This document shows positions 36,601 through 47,656 of a DNA stretch of 64,000 bases, one piece after another; position 1 is the first letter of the stretch; each line of letters opens with the position of its first letter. Origin of the DNA: Pristionchus mayeri (Eukaryota; Nematoda; Chromadorea; Rhabditida; Neodiplogasteridae); the NCBI GenBank assembly GCA_036245805.1, contig BTRK01000006.1, forward strand, positions 310,001-374,000. The letters are read 5' to 3'. Under the pieces are notes generated by a model. That model was not told the DNA's origin and made no database searches. It saw nothing but the letters and a program-made list of their open reading frames with translations. A program made the position numbers and the translations under genes.

Positions 36601-39360
36601 TTTTCGCATTTTTACAGATGTCAAAGTCAAGATTCTTAATGATACACAAGCAATAACTGTACATAAGGTGTAGTAGACCCCGATGTGAGTGAAAATATTT
36701 GAGAAACAGCTCCAACTTCATACTTTTTATATTTATTCACACGAACATGACCTCCCGAGAGTTTCGGAAATATTGGAAGTTCATTTTTGGCCATGTTTAC
36801 TAGGTTATGAAACAGTTTGCAATAGCAAAACAAGATATGTGATATAATGAGTTGAAAAACGTTAGACATACCGCAAATGGCATCCTAAAAAAATGGCAAA
36901 ATGGACAATTCAGAAAATTTCGAATTTTCCGGAATTGTGAAATATGCCAGTAGTTCATCATTAGTTGAACATTTCCCGTCATTTGAGATATTTTCTCGTT
37001 GAAAATTGATCGGCAACAATACAACCCTGGTCAAAAAATAAACTTCCAGTATTTCCGAAACTATCGAGAGGTCATGTTCGTGTGAATAAATATAAGAAGT
37101 ATGAAGTTGGTGTGGGCTGTTTCTCAAATATTTTCACTCAACTCGGGGTCTACTACACCTTACAGCAATTGCTTGTGTATCATTAAGAATCTTGACTTAG
37201 ACATTTGTAAAAATGCGAAAAATCGAGGTCGAAAAAATCGATTTTTTAAACTTCACCAAACTTTGAATTTTTCAACACCAAATGAAGTATAACATTGAGA
37301 AAACTAATAAATCGCAGGAAGTTCTCAATGTATGTGAAGTTAGGGTTCACTAGACAGAATTTATTGTCATGGTACGACATGGTGGCACCTTTGACGCGAA
37401 ATATCAAAACGTATACCCTTCTCGATTTTTCATTTTATATTTTTTATAGATGTATGAAGACTTCTTCTTTCATATTCTGAAAGAAAATCCTCTGTAAGTT
37501 TCCTGCGTGATGGACAAAACATTTTTTGAAAGTTTTGGATTATACATTTTTAGTCATATCTTTTTAACTTGCTAGTATTTCAAAAAGATGTCAACATAAA
37601 AGTTGTTCAGAATAATTTTCCGCTCATTTTGAGCCCAGTGCGAGCTCTGTATCAAATCTGGGAGCAGAAATGCATTGGGGCCAGGTGCAAAACCGGAAAA
37701 TTCCTAAAAGCCGGCTCTGGGAACTATCACCTATATTTTTCGAAATCATCACTCCAGGGTATTACTACAACATAATAAGGGGCTAATCCGAGAGTAAAAA
37801 TTTCAAAATGTTCCCCTGGGGTATGAATTACATCCACTGACTCGTGATACTCGTGCTAAATATACAATGTGGAAATCTGTTCAATTTTAGCCGGTGGGTG
37901 TTCATTCCTCTTCCTCCTCCACATTTCTGACAACGAGTAACGCATCGCCTTCTCAGAGCAACACCAGCGATAAGAATGCGTTAGTTTTAAAGACACATGA
38001 GTTATCGATTCAGGGAATTGAAAGCATATGTATATACTGAACACTTGATAAGGGGAAGATAATTTGTTCAGTATCGAACCTGAGATGGGCGAGATGGGCG
38101 ATGAGTACGAGGAAGAAGACGAGGAAGAGGAAACTGGAGATGGAAAGGTGAATATGCGGAAATCACTGAAAAGAAGGAGGAAAGGGAAAATGAACCTCGT
38201 CTACTAAAGATATATCCAGATTTATTCCTTGAACGACAATAAAAATCCTAAAACTCTTCGAAAACTCTTCGGCATCTTTCGTCACAATTCATCCATTTCA
38301 GAAGAGAAAGCGCAAGCGACGAGTGCTTTTCTCGAAAACTCAAACTTACGAGCTGGAGAAACGATTCAGGTAACAATTGTGTGGTGATAGAAAATCTGCA
38401 TTAAAAATCATTATTACATTCGAATAGCCTAACATTGTTGAGCACACAAGGAAAATTCCTATTTGATCCTTCAGCCTTTATTGATTTCTATCAATCAGAT
38501 CTCAACGCTACCTTTCCGCCCCAGAGAGGGAGCAGCTGGCGCAGGAAATCAGGCTGACGCCCACCCAAGTCAAGATCTGGTTCCAGAACCATCGGTCAGC
38601 TAGTCTATGACAGTCTCGTATGGCTAACAACGAGTATGATTATTTTTCAAGCATTTGATGCAAGTTTGGATTGAAGCACTCGAATACAGCGATAGTAAGA
38701 ACATGCCAAAAATACAGGCTTTAAAATATATTTCTAGAGAATACCAATTAGTCTTAATAGTTTCAAGCTAATATCACTTGCTAAAGCAGTGATTTAATGT
38801 TTCATAAACTTTTAAATTTTAAGATACAAGACGAAGAAGACGGACATTCCCGAGAAGACGATTTCTTCCTCATTCATGCCTAGTCTCCAGCAGACGCCTC
38901 TTCCAGGTTTGATATCCGAATACATTATATTTATAATTCTAAAAAAATATTATAATTCTCACACCTCTTTCAGGATCTCTTTCTCAGTCCGCCTTCTCTC
39001 CCGCTTCTAATGGATCGAGGAACTTGCCGGTGCCTCAGGTATGCACAGTCTTCATTTCAATTTAGCGATCTGTTTATTTGAGATGGTTCGCGAGATAAAG
39101 ACCGAGCCTGCGACCACTTCCTATAGCCCCCAGAACTTCGGAAATACAGGGTAAGAGCCAGTCTTAGTGGAAAAATATCGAGACTGAGCAACATGACTAC
39201 ATGAATCAAATTAGCTGGTTCTTTATGTAAGAAATTCCGTTAAAGAAATCTTTTGAGATACCTTCCTGTCTCATCTTCTTACGGTCTTCCGATGGTCGGC
39301 TATGCTCCATCACATGCTCCCGGACAATACGCCCATTGGCAGCCCGCCTATTTTCAATGA
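33605..39360 (+). CDS. ceh-22: NK-2 class homeobox transcription factor
   Basis: Predicted DNA-binding regulator, 257 residues. Exons: 33605-33643, 33690-33865, 38072-38147, 38302-38369, 38499-38594, 38824-38906, 38974-39038, 39083-39150, 39258-39360; phases agree. Residues about 99-158 are a homeodomain: [19 protein letters not shown], then [19 protein letters not shown] and [15 protein letters not shown]. Tyr at homeodomain position 54 (Tyr152) is the NK-2 hallmark, specifying a CAAGTG-type core in the family. HRYKTKK is closest to what I know of CEH-22/Nkx2.5, which drives pharyngeal muscle genes. The orthology is likely but not proved. Ahead of the homeodomain are a Gly/Pro/His-rich segment and an acidic stretch ([11 protein letters not shown]). 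The last two acceptors read TTTGAG. The ATG directly follows CCAG, so the message may be trans-spliced there or have another 5' exon. Intron 2 (4.2 kb) holds a giant palindromic element. Confidence 0.85.
35717..37850. mobile_element. 2.1-kb palindromic (foldback) element
   Basis: Long imperfect inverted repeat in intron 2 of the homeobox gene. The outer ends are GTATCACGAGTCAGTGG and CCACTGACTCGTGATAC. Matching arms are 35717-36240 with about 37286-37850, and about 36540-36785 with about 37038-37283. About 250 bp of unpaired sequence lies in the centre. The left arm is split by the insertion at 36245-36539. No transposase-like frame seen. A transcript through it would fold into a hairpin with arms of roughly 0.75 kb. 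Confidence 0.85.
36245..36539. mobile_element. TTAA-flanked nonautonomous element, nested
   Basis: 295 bp bounded by TTAA at each edge, with inverted ends AGAAGGGATAACACGAA and TTCGTGTTACTCCTTCT. The opposite palindrome arm lacks it and has TTCA at the matching point, so it is a later insertion. TTAA duplications are typical of piggyBac-type elements. Confidence 0.75.
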
Positions 39361-40623
39361 TTATTTTTGAAAATTAACAACCTTCTCTTCTAGAATGATT
39401 ATGAGTAGTGTTGCAACGATTCCGATGTTTGAAGAAACAAAACTAAATTTTTTTCATATATTATTATTTCCCGATAACCAGAACACAGAGCAATAGCAGT
39501 AATACCATTGTCATGCTAGATACTATCATAACAATAACACCACTCTAGATCATTTGATTGTCCGCCCTTGATTGTGATTGTCTTCTCCGTTAGTTCTTCT
39601 TCTCAGATTTACACAGATTATTTCTTGGTCTCAAGATGTTCTACTCAATTATACACAGACGTTCCATAGCAATTCAGCACTCAGATTGGTCCCTTCATTC
39701 TCCAAAGTAGCAAATTCTCGCAGAGTTGTTCAGTTTCTTCTCTCAACCCCGTTGAACTTCTTTTTTCCTGCACAGGGCATCATATTCTATCCATTTTTAC
39801 TGTTCTCGTATCGTCCGAGCCTTCACATAAATTCGATTTTCCCTCAAGACATTGTTTTGATGACAATTCGTGACTGCTATACTTTCTCACGGATTGCAGT
39901 GTGCAAAGTTGTGTACGTTGTTTGTGTCAGCGAGAATGGAAGAGAAAGAGAGAAAGAGAGAGTAGGTCGATGAGTAGAGAACACGGGAAAAATGGCGAGA
40001 GTATGCCTATGTTCACTGCCATTCCGCGTTATTCCTTGTTTTCCTTCCTAGTTCCTCAATGTTCTCTCCATTCATTAAAAATGATAAGATAATTAAATAA
40101 ACGTATGAGGTATACTACGATTTCTATTCTTGCATCAGCGGCCTTATCATTCGCGTTGTTTACGGGATGTGTGATAGCGTCGTCTACTGAGGAGATAGCT
40201 ACTATCTTCGCTGATACACACTTTTTTCTTTTCTTTCTGCACAACTCAGTTTTCTTTGAAAATGGCTGTGTGTTCTCCCCTTTTTCTTCCAATTCGCCAT
40301 TTTCTGGAGTCGTGTTCCTGCGACGGCACTATATATTGACAGAATGGATCGACAGGAGATATTCTTCGCGAACATTTTGGTGTTAAATGTGCTGGACTTC
40401 GTATTGTTTGTACCCACTCAACCTATAACTGAGAAGACTACACTTAGCACGCCATGAGATAGGGGCAAAAGGCGGGCAATCGCGATTAGACGCATTCCTC
40501 CTTCATTCATTCTCGCTGATTCAGCATCTTGTGCTCTTCCTCTTCACTTTAGTTTATCGTTCACTTTTTATCGTTCACTTTAGTTTATTCATTTTAAAAT
40601 GTCTTATACTTCTCTCAATTGAG
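39361..40623. other. Intergenic region
   Basis: No exon supported. The open stretch 40105-40386 starts with a signal-peptide-like segment but has no splice or family support. CT-rich promoter-like sequence leads into the epoxide hydrolase gene. Confidence 0.4.
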
Positions 40624-43399
40624 ATGGGTCTTCTCAAACTGGTCATCGTGCCTGCACTAGTGGCCGTTGCTGCTTTCTTCGCTTACACTACTCTCGTTCC
40701 GGCCAAGAAGGTATCCCTCTCAACCATCAAGTACCAATCATCTTCCCTTCACTTGGCTATATTACACCAAGAACATTGATCAGAGTCAGTTAATTTCCAG
40801 GCTAAATTTTTGAATTTGCAGCTTGACTTCCCCCGTCAAGGATGGTTCGGCACCGGAAAGATTCGTAACGACGACATCACCATCTCTCCATTCAAGGTCG
40901 CAGTTCCAGAGGGTGTGCTCGAGGTGAGGCCATTGGAACTCTGATTCGCTGCCAATTGGAGTGAGAGCATCTCGGATGATCACTTCAATATTCTCTCCCA
41001 GCTTGTAATAGCACAGTATTGTTGCAGGATCTGAAGAAGCGTCTCTCGAATGCGCGTATTTCGCACGAAGTGTTGGAGGATGCTGACTCCTTTGAGTACG
41101 GATTCAACGCCAACTACCTCAAGAAGGTTAGACGAGGATGATGTAAGAAATGCATCACTTCTTTCTTTTCACTCTGCCACCGATACCAAACAAAATCTCG
41201 TCACCGGCAAAACAGGGACGAATACGAGTTGTTTACCGTCGATCTGCAAGGAACTGCGCATAGCGAAGAGATTTACTGGATCGATACTTTCTTGCTTTCT
41301 GGGGAGATGCTTCCTTCCATTGATAACATGACTCGCAGTATTGAGCGCGAATCAGAAGGGGGCCATTGACTACCTACATAGTATTGTTTTCAGGTGGTGG
41401 AACACTGGCAGACGAAATTCGATTGGCGCAAGCAAGAGGCTATTCTCAACACATGGCCGCAGTTCACTACCGAAATCGAGGGAGTCAAGGTGTGTACTAT
41501 CGAATGGGTATTTTCCTTTGTGACTCTTGTCGTCAATCACAATAATAGTATCAATGAGAATACTTCTCGAATCTGAAAATACTGCAGGTCCACTTCTACC
41601 ATGCGAAGCCGGACGCGAAGAAGTACAAGAAGGTGAGAATTTTGGTTTATGTGAACAATCAACGATTCCCAGATCGTTCCGCTGCTGCTCGTGCACGGAT
41701 GGCCAGGAAACGTGTTCGAGTTCTACAAGGTATCTCAATCTGAGCAAGAGTAGCCTCCCAATCATGTCCCTGCAGATCCTCCCAATGCTTCTCGACCCCG
41801 TGGCTCACAAGGTCGCCACTCGCAACGGCATCGCCTTCGAAGTCATCGCCCCCAGCATTCCCGGATACGGATTCAGTGATGCGCCCAAGAAAACTGGTAT
41901 AGGTCCCATCTCAAGGCGCATGATTATCGGAACCATCCAGGCTTCTCTCAACTTGCTGCTGCTCGCGTCTTCAAGAAGCTCATGGAGCGTGTTGGACACA
42001 AGAAGTGGGCCCATTTCTCCCTGGCTCGATGGCTCAACTGACGCTTTCGCAGGTTCTACCTTCAAGGCGGAGACTGGGGATCGATCATCAACTCACAGCT
42101 CGCAAGAATGTACCCGGAAAGGTCCTGCTAATTTTCCACCACTCTAATCTTACTCCCATTTCAGTGTATACGGACTACACTTGAACATGGCTTCCGCCAG
42201 CCCCAACACACCCCTGGGATTGTTCTATGCAGTTGCTGGATCCATTTTCCCTCAGGTATGTCTTATGAGATAGCTACATACTCCAGCCCAAAGTATGTAA
42301 CGCATGTTTTCAGTATCTCTTCAATCACAAGCATCATCACACGTACAGCACGATCAAGTTGTTCACGGTAAGGAGTGACTACCACACATACGATTAAAGA
42401 ATCGATTATTGAGATTTGAAGAGTCGTTTACATCAGTCAAAGACGAATGTTACCTGAAAATATGAAATCGGACATCGCTTGATTTTAAGGAAGTGCTCCT
42501 TCCCGAGTCGGGCTACATGCACCTCCAGGCGACGAAACCGGATACTGTAGGTCAGTGACCTGAAGATTGCACCGTGTTATTAATGACATCGCAGGCACGG
42601 GTCTGAACGACTCCCCGCTCGGTTTGGCGGCGTACATCCTCGAGAAGTTCTCGACCTGGACCAATCCCGAGTACAGAAAATTGGCTGATGGAGGACTCAC
42701 CAAGTCAGAGATTTAAACGTAATCATTCGAAAGAGAAAACAAAGAAACAGTGTTCAGTTCTTCATTAAATTTACCTATCATTCGCAACCTCTATCCCAGA
42801 TTTTTAACTCCGATTCACCCCAGGAAATTCACTCTCGATGAGCTGCTCACTGTGGTGACCATCTACTGGACTCAGGTTAACGGAAAATTATGACCATGGA
42901 TAACTAAATTATGGTCAGGGCAACATCGTTGCTTCCCAGCGCTTCTACAAGGAATGCTTTGCCGATCCTAACAACTTCCCGCTGACTAAGTGAGACGATC
43001 GTTCCAAATTTATCTCCTACACTTTCCTGTGGCAACGAATAAATCTGCCTCTCTCTTTTCAGTCAGTACATCTCCGTGCCAACTGCTCACGCCCAATTCC
43101 CGAATGAACTGTTCGATAAGCAGCCCGCTGAGGTTCGATTCACTTTCTCATTCTCAATTCAGTATGTGTAGGTTCTCTGTAGACACTACTCTCATTACAG
43201 ATCATCGCCACGGGAATGAACCTGACCTCGCAAGTGGTGATGCCTGATGGAGGTTCGTACAATACCTTCTATTTCCATGAATTTGTTGTAGATACTAACA
43301 AACATTAGCTATATTTCAGGCCATTTCGCTGCTTTCGAGCAGCCCTTCCATCTCGCCTCTCATGTATTCACCTTCGTGTCTGGTCTCGAGAAGAAATAG
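40624..43399 (+). CDS. Microsomal epoxide hydrolase (EPHX1 type)
   Basis: ER-anchored alpha/beta-hydrolase that opens epoxides to diols; detoxification and lipid-epoxide turnover by family. Eighteen exons: 40624-40710, 40822-40923, 41028-41126, 41394-41489, 41588-41632, 41673-41729, 41776-41896, 41941-42004, 42053-42121, 42165-42255, 42314-42367, 42490-42550, 42595-42703, 42824-42875, 42919-42989, 43063-43132, 43201-43252, 43320-43399. The product is 459 residues, against 455 for the human enzyme. An N-terminal membrane anchor (about 4-22) is followed by the epoxide hydrolase N-terminal domain and the hydrolase core. Catalytic set: oxyanion loop HGWPG (151-155), nucleophile Asp231 in GGDWG, ring-activating Tyr304 (GYMHLQ) and Tyr379 (ASQRFYKE), acid Glu408 (FPNEL), and base His435 (GHFAA). 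All are present, so the enzyme should be active. The start is the ATG right before the anchor; the upstream in-frame codons look noncoding. Confidence 0.96.
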
Positions 43400-43820
43400 A
43401 GGAAGATGCAGTCAATGATTAACGAATATATCACACGAGTAACACTTCAAATAAATATAATATATACATTCCCTTTACCATTTAAAAAAATATAATTTCT
43501 TTCTTCTATATACCGCAGCCGTAAAATATCCTCGATTATTGAGTTCGAATCTCGTCCCACGTATGGCAAGAAAAAGAAGTGTTGCGACACCTTATCTATT
43601 CGATTTGATTCTTATCATTTATCTTCTTATTTAATCTGAGCAAATAAAAAAAATAGCCATAATGTTTTCACTCTCAGACACTACAACATCAGATACGCGA
43701 TTGTTTTGTCTTCACGGAAACATAACACAAAATTCCAATTTTATTGTCTGTAAATGTGTATATCTCATTCCACAGCTACTGATTAACCAGGCAATTAAGC
43801 AAAAAGGAAATTAGCGCATG
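43400..43820. other. Convergent intergenic region
   Basis: Lies between the 3' ends of two convergent genes. It is AT-rich, with AATAAA on the plus strand (43449) and, on the minus strand, AATAAA at 43745-43740 serving the chemoreceptor gene. Confidence 0.6.
43449..43454 (+). terminator. Polyadenylation signal of the epoxide hydrolase gene
   Basis: AATAAA, 50 nt after the stop codon. Confidence 0.6.
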
Positions 43821-46784
43821 CTAATTCCCTTGCTTCGCCATCCAGATATTTCCCTGGAAAGACGAATCGTAGGAAAATCAAGTTAAGGCGCTCACCTTGT
43901 TGTCGATACCACTGAGACAGTTTGATTTTCCGATTCTAGAGAAAATATCATCTTGATAAATCTGTGAAAATGAATTACAGTCATGGATATGAAAGCAACT
44001 CACGACTTGTATGGTCCCACGCAGTAGAGAGTGATTAGAGGAGCTGCCAGTGGGATGAAGGAAACCGACTGAATTATGACACGGAATTCTCTCAATTCGT
44101 CATCCATGGTAACTGTAGCCTATTAACCTCCATGATGAAGTGTTCCTGTCCCGGGGAGCACACTACATCGATCTGGCACAATCCGTAGCTGCCAACGGCG
44201 AAACTGATGAAGACGGGGAGAATGGCTTGGAAAGTGAGGACCTGAAGCCACTGGGTCGGAATTTCTCCCTCCTTCCTTACGCGAGTCAGAGCGCTGTGCA
44301 TTTGCACTGTTCTCCCACTCATCTTCGAGGAGTTTGATGCGAGTTTGTTGAGCACCTCAACAATAGGCTTGTATTGACATTTTTCGCGGGCTACTAAATT
44401 CGTCTTACCATTTTCCGGACAATAAAGACAGCAATCATTGTTGGTCCGATCGGCAAAATGACAGCTCCGATAGTAAACATCGTCAGGGGCTTGAAAATTG
44501 AGGCATGTCCTGTTGAGAAATTTTCCAATTTTTAGTTCAATAAACTGATTCTAAACTCATTCAGAACTATTACTATTTGCTGCCTTACCAGTGACCAGAT
44601 AATCGTCTAGATTGTACGTAGGGCGAACAATTTTCAGCTGAGCACGTACGTCGGTCTCGTCGTCGAGCGTGAATGAGAAGGTTGTCTGGAATTGGTTGAT
44701 CATTGAATTGCGGCATTGAAATCCATATTATATGTTTTCTGGAATACATTTCCTGAGAATTTGGGGGGGGGGGGGGTTATGTGGTGAATTACTGACCAGA
44801 ATTGCTATATTCGGAATGGAGATGAGCAAGCAGACGAGGATCACTGTACGGACATTCGGAGTCTCCCTGAGCAGACACAATGTTTTCGAAAACAAATCAT
44901 TCTCGTCAACAGTCGTATCTGTCATGAATGATTCAATGCTTAGTAATGAAGATCGTCTGGCTATCTAGGGAATATAAAAATACAATTGAATATAATATTT
45001 AGAAATGACGCATACCGTGCGCAATATTTATGTTAAATCAAACATTTTATTTCAAACTACGAAAACACTAGTTGATATCTCTTCGGAAAATAACCAAATA
45101 ATAGTACTAGGAAAAGCACATAATATCGGTATGCAAATGATGCCGCGATGAGGAATTCTGATTGCGAGAAAGTAGATAACATGATGGTGTAGAGAGTGTG
45201 GCAAAACATTCCTGGAGTCACCATTATCCATATTTATCAACCAATTCCTCAGAAGAGGCCAGAAATAACGTCAAGAGAAGCAGCCCATAAATAGGAGAGT
45301 AACTCACCGGAAACTTGAGTGCAGGGGCCTGCGTAGATGTAAGCGAGTACATGCTGTGCCGGGAGTAACCTGAATTGGTCTTCCATGTCTTCAATTTTTA
45401 TATAACAGAGGTCTTCTGAGAGATCGCAGGTGCCTATTTACAAACTGTTCAAAGTGCTTCAATCTGAACGCCCTTTTGGTGGTTTATATACCTGAGGTCT
45501 AATAACTTTCTGTTAAGTCGGTGGGGCCGTAAATTCAAAACTGCCTAAAATCCGGCTCTGGCCATTTCGAATATTCAAAAAATCATAAGTTCCTTCAATG
45601 TTGAGGTAAAGGTTCGCTAAAAAAAGGAAACTGACCGCCTCAACGAGTAGAATAAATCTTTTGTTGATGAACAATCTGTAGAGAAACGAAGAGATGTCGA
45701 AAATTGACAAAAATTGTTTTTGGTAGTCGGAAAAATGCATGAAATTGCATGTCCTGAAAAAAATTCTCCTTGTACCTTTGAGATTATTACTGATTCGCAT
45801 TCTACGTCCTTTTTTACCCCTGGAAATGTGGGATTCGTATAAATTGCGATCGTGATTTTTAAGATGTTTTGCTGTTTACATGCCAGATCGCGCGTTTTTT
45901 GAGACATCTTGATGATATGTGTGATTGTACGTACTGTTTACTGCCTCCAATTGCCTCCAAATTTGGCACAGAAGTTGTAATGGAACATATAAACATGTCC
46001 AAATTTAAAATATGCAAAATGGCAAATTTTTTGAAATTTCGATTTTTTCGACCATTTTGACCAAAAGGACGTAAAATTCGAATCTGTAATAATCTCAAAG
46101 GTACAAGGAGAATTTTTTTTCAGACATGCAATTTCATGCATTTTTCCGACTACCAAAAACAATTTTTGTCAATTTTCGACATCCCTTCGTTTCTCTACGG
46201 ATTGTTCATCAACAAGAGATTTATTCTACTCGTTGAGGCGGTCATTTTCCTTTTTTTAGTGAACCTTTACCTCAACATTGAAGGAACTTATGATTTTTTG
46301 AATATTCGAAATGGCCAGAGCCAGATTTTAGGCAGTTTTGAATTTACGGCCCCACCGACTTAACAGAAAGTTATACTCAGGTATATAAATCACCAAAAGG
46401 GCGTTCAGATTAAAGCACTTTGAACAGTTTGTAAATGGGGGGTTCGATTTCATGCAATCTCTCAGAAGACCTCTTATAACATGTAACTCTTATATCTCTT
46501 ATATCTTATATCTTATAACTCTTATATCGTTAGAAATGACGTCAAAGCAGCGATGAAATCGATAACAGCAGCATTCATGAGTAGTACGGTATAGGATCTG
46601 GGAGTTTCAAAAATAAAACAATTTGATCAAGTTCAAGTACGTACCTTAAATTCCTGGGTGACTTCTTAACAATTGCTGCTAGGAGGAGTGCATTGAAGAT
46701 GATAGCAAGTGGATCGACGACAGAGTGATGGACGATGGTCAGAATGTCGTGCAGTGGAATGGGAGATGGCAGAAATCTCCGCAT
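43821..46784 (-). CDS. Nematode 7TM chemoreceptor, Srh/Str type
   Basis: Serpentine receptor of the nematode-specific chemoreceptor expansion, expected in ciliated sensory neurons. Model of 333 residues, exons in reading order: 46784-46645, 46597-46541, 45369-45308, 45211-45061, 44866-44797, 44685-44589, 44509-44409, 44355-44281, 44241-44128, 44068-44007, 43935-43896, 43853-43821. Family marks: IFNALLLAAIVKKSPRNLRS (TM1 to loop 1), VLLMNAAVIDFIA (TM2), LAYIYAGPC, the TM3 motif EFLIAASFAYRYYVLF, SFTLDDETDVRAQL (loop 2), MSGRTVQMHSAL before TM6, and PLITLYCVGPY in TM7. The exon 4/5 junction is the weakest; another pairing (45108 donor) would shorten loop 2. An acceptor abuts the ATG, so trans-splicing or a 5' exon is possible. 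Intron 2 holds a 1-kb palindromic element. Confidence 0.85.
45401..46480. mobile_element. 1.1-kb palindromic (foldback) element
   Basis: Inverted repeat wholly inside intron 2 of the chemoreceptor gene. The left arm (about 45401-45811) and right arm (about 46064-46480) match almost base for base, from AGAGGTCTTCTGAGAGAT outward to the CGTCC core. About 250 bp in the centre is unpaired. The arm segment CCTAAAATCCGGCTCTGG has a close partner, CCTAAAAGCCGGCTCTGG, in the 35717-37850 element, so the two look like members of one family. Confidence 0.85.
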
Positions 46785-47656
46785 CTGTAAGTAACACCAA
46801 TTGATACTGTTAGGGTAATCACTATTATGTAAGCAATGCGGCCTCAATCACAGAAGCACAATCTGTAGCTCCGCCTCTTCTCTAAGAATATGAGTGGCCT
46901 TTTAGAAAATAAGTGCGCAAACTCCCTATCGATGTCACATAATGTAAAATCTAATGGGGGAGTTTTTTGAATGGCAAAAAAATTTCACGAGAGGTAGGTA
47001 ATTATCCAATAGCTTCCCACTCTTTGAACTTCATGCCAAAGTTGTTCAAAATCATATCGATGACTAAAAAATATAAATGCCTACGGTATGTCAGCGATTA
47101 TGTAGCTTGCACTGTGGGAGATTGTAGATTGATTTATTAGGTCAGATAATATGTGTCATGTGCTGTGATTTGTATGTACAAGACGCTCACATGGTTCTCG
47201 AGCTTATGGATAGACAATTCCTTCGGTTCTTAGAATTACCGAGAGTGTAGAAAGAAATCAGGATCAACAATTTTGGAGATTTTTTGCAATAAAAATAAGC
47301 TTCTGTCGATTCTCAACACGAACAGATTCAATCTCGTTCTTCTACTGTACACTGTCACTCTCTTCCCTTATTCGATTCTAAGTGCATACAAATTATGAAT
47401 AATCATAACATACTTCCTTTATTATTTGTACTCACGCATTGAATACATCCCCAGTTCATAGAAAGCCTTTCATAGAAAAAGAGATCTGATGGTATGGTAC
47501 AGCAAACCTTTATGAAGAATACTCCGGTTAGAGCGAAAGGATAGATGGTTAGTGGGTTCTGAGCGCTCAACGTGCCTGACCCCCTTTCTATACACGGCTG
47601 ATGTAACTGTGTCGTATAATGACATAAGTATGACAGCTTAAGGTGATTTTACATGA
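46785..47656. other. Intergenic between chemoreceptor and serpin
   Basis: About 0.9 kb, AT-rich, no coding exon seen. It should contain the promoter of the chemoreceptor gene and the 3' end of the serpin gene (both on the minus strand). Confidence 0.5.

Noticed and set aside
39578..39973. 131-codon frame after the homeobox gene
   Set aside because: CT-rich, no homology and no splice context.
40105..40386. 93-codon frame with a signal-peptide-like start
   Set aside because: The rest is low in protein character, and no splice or family support was seen.
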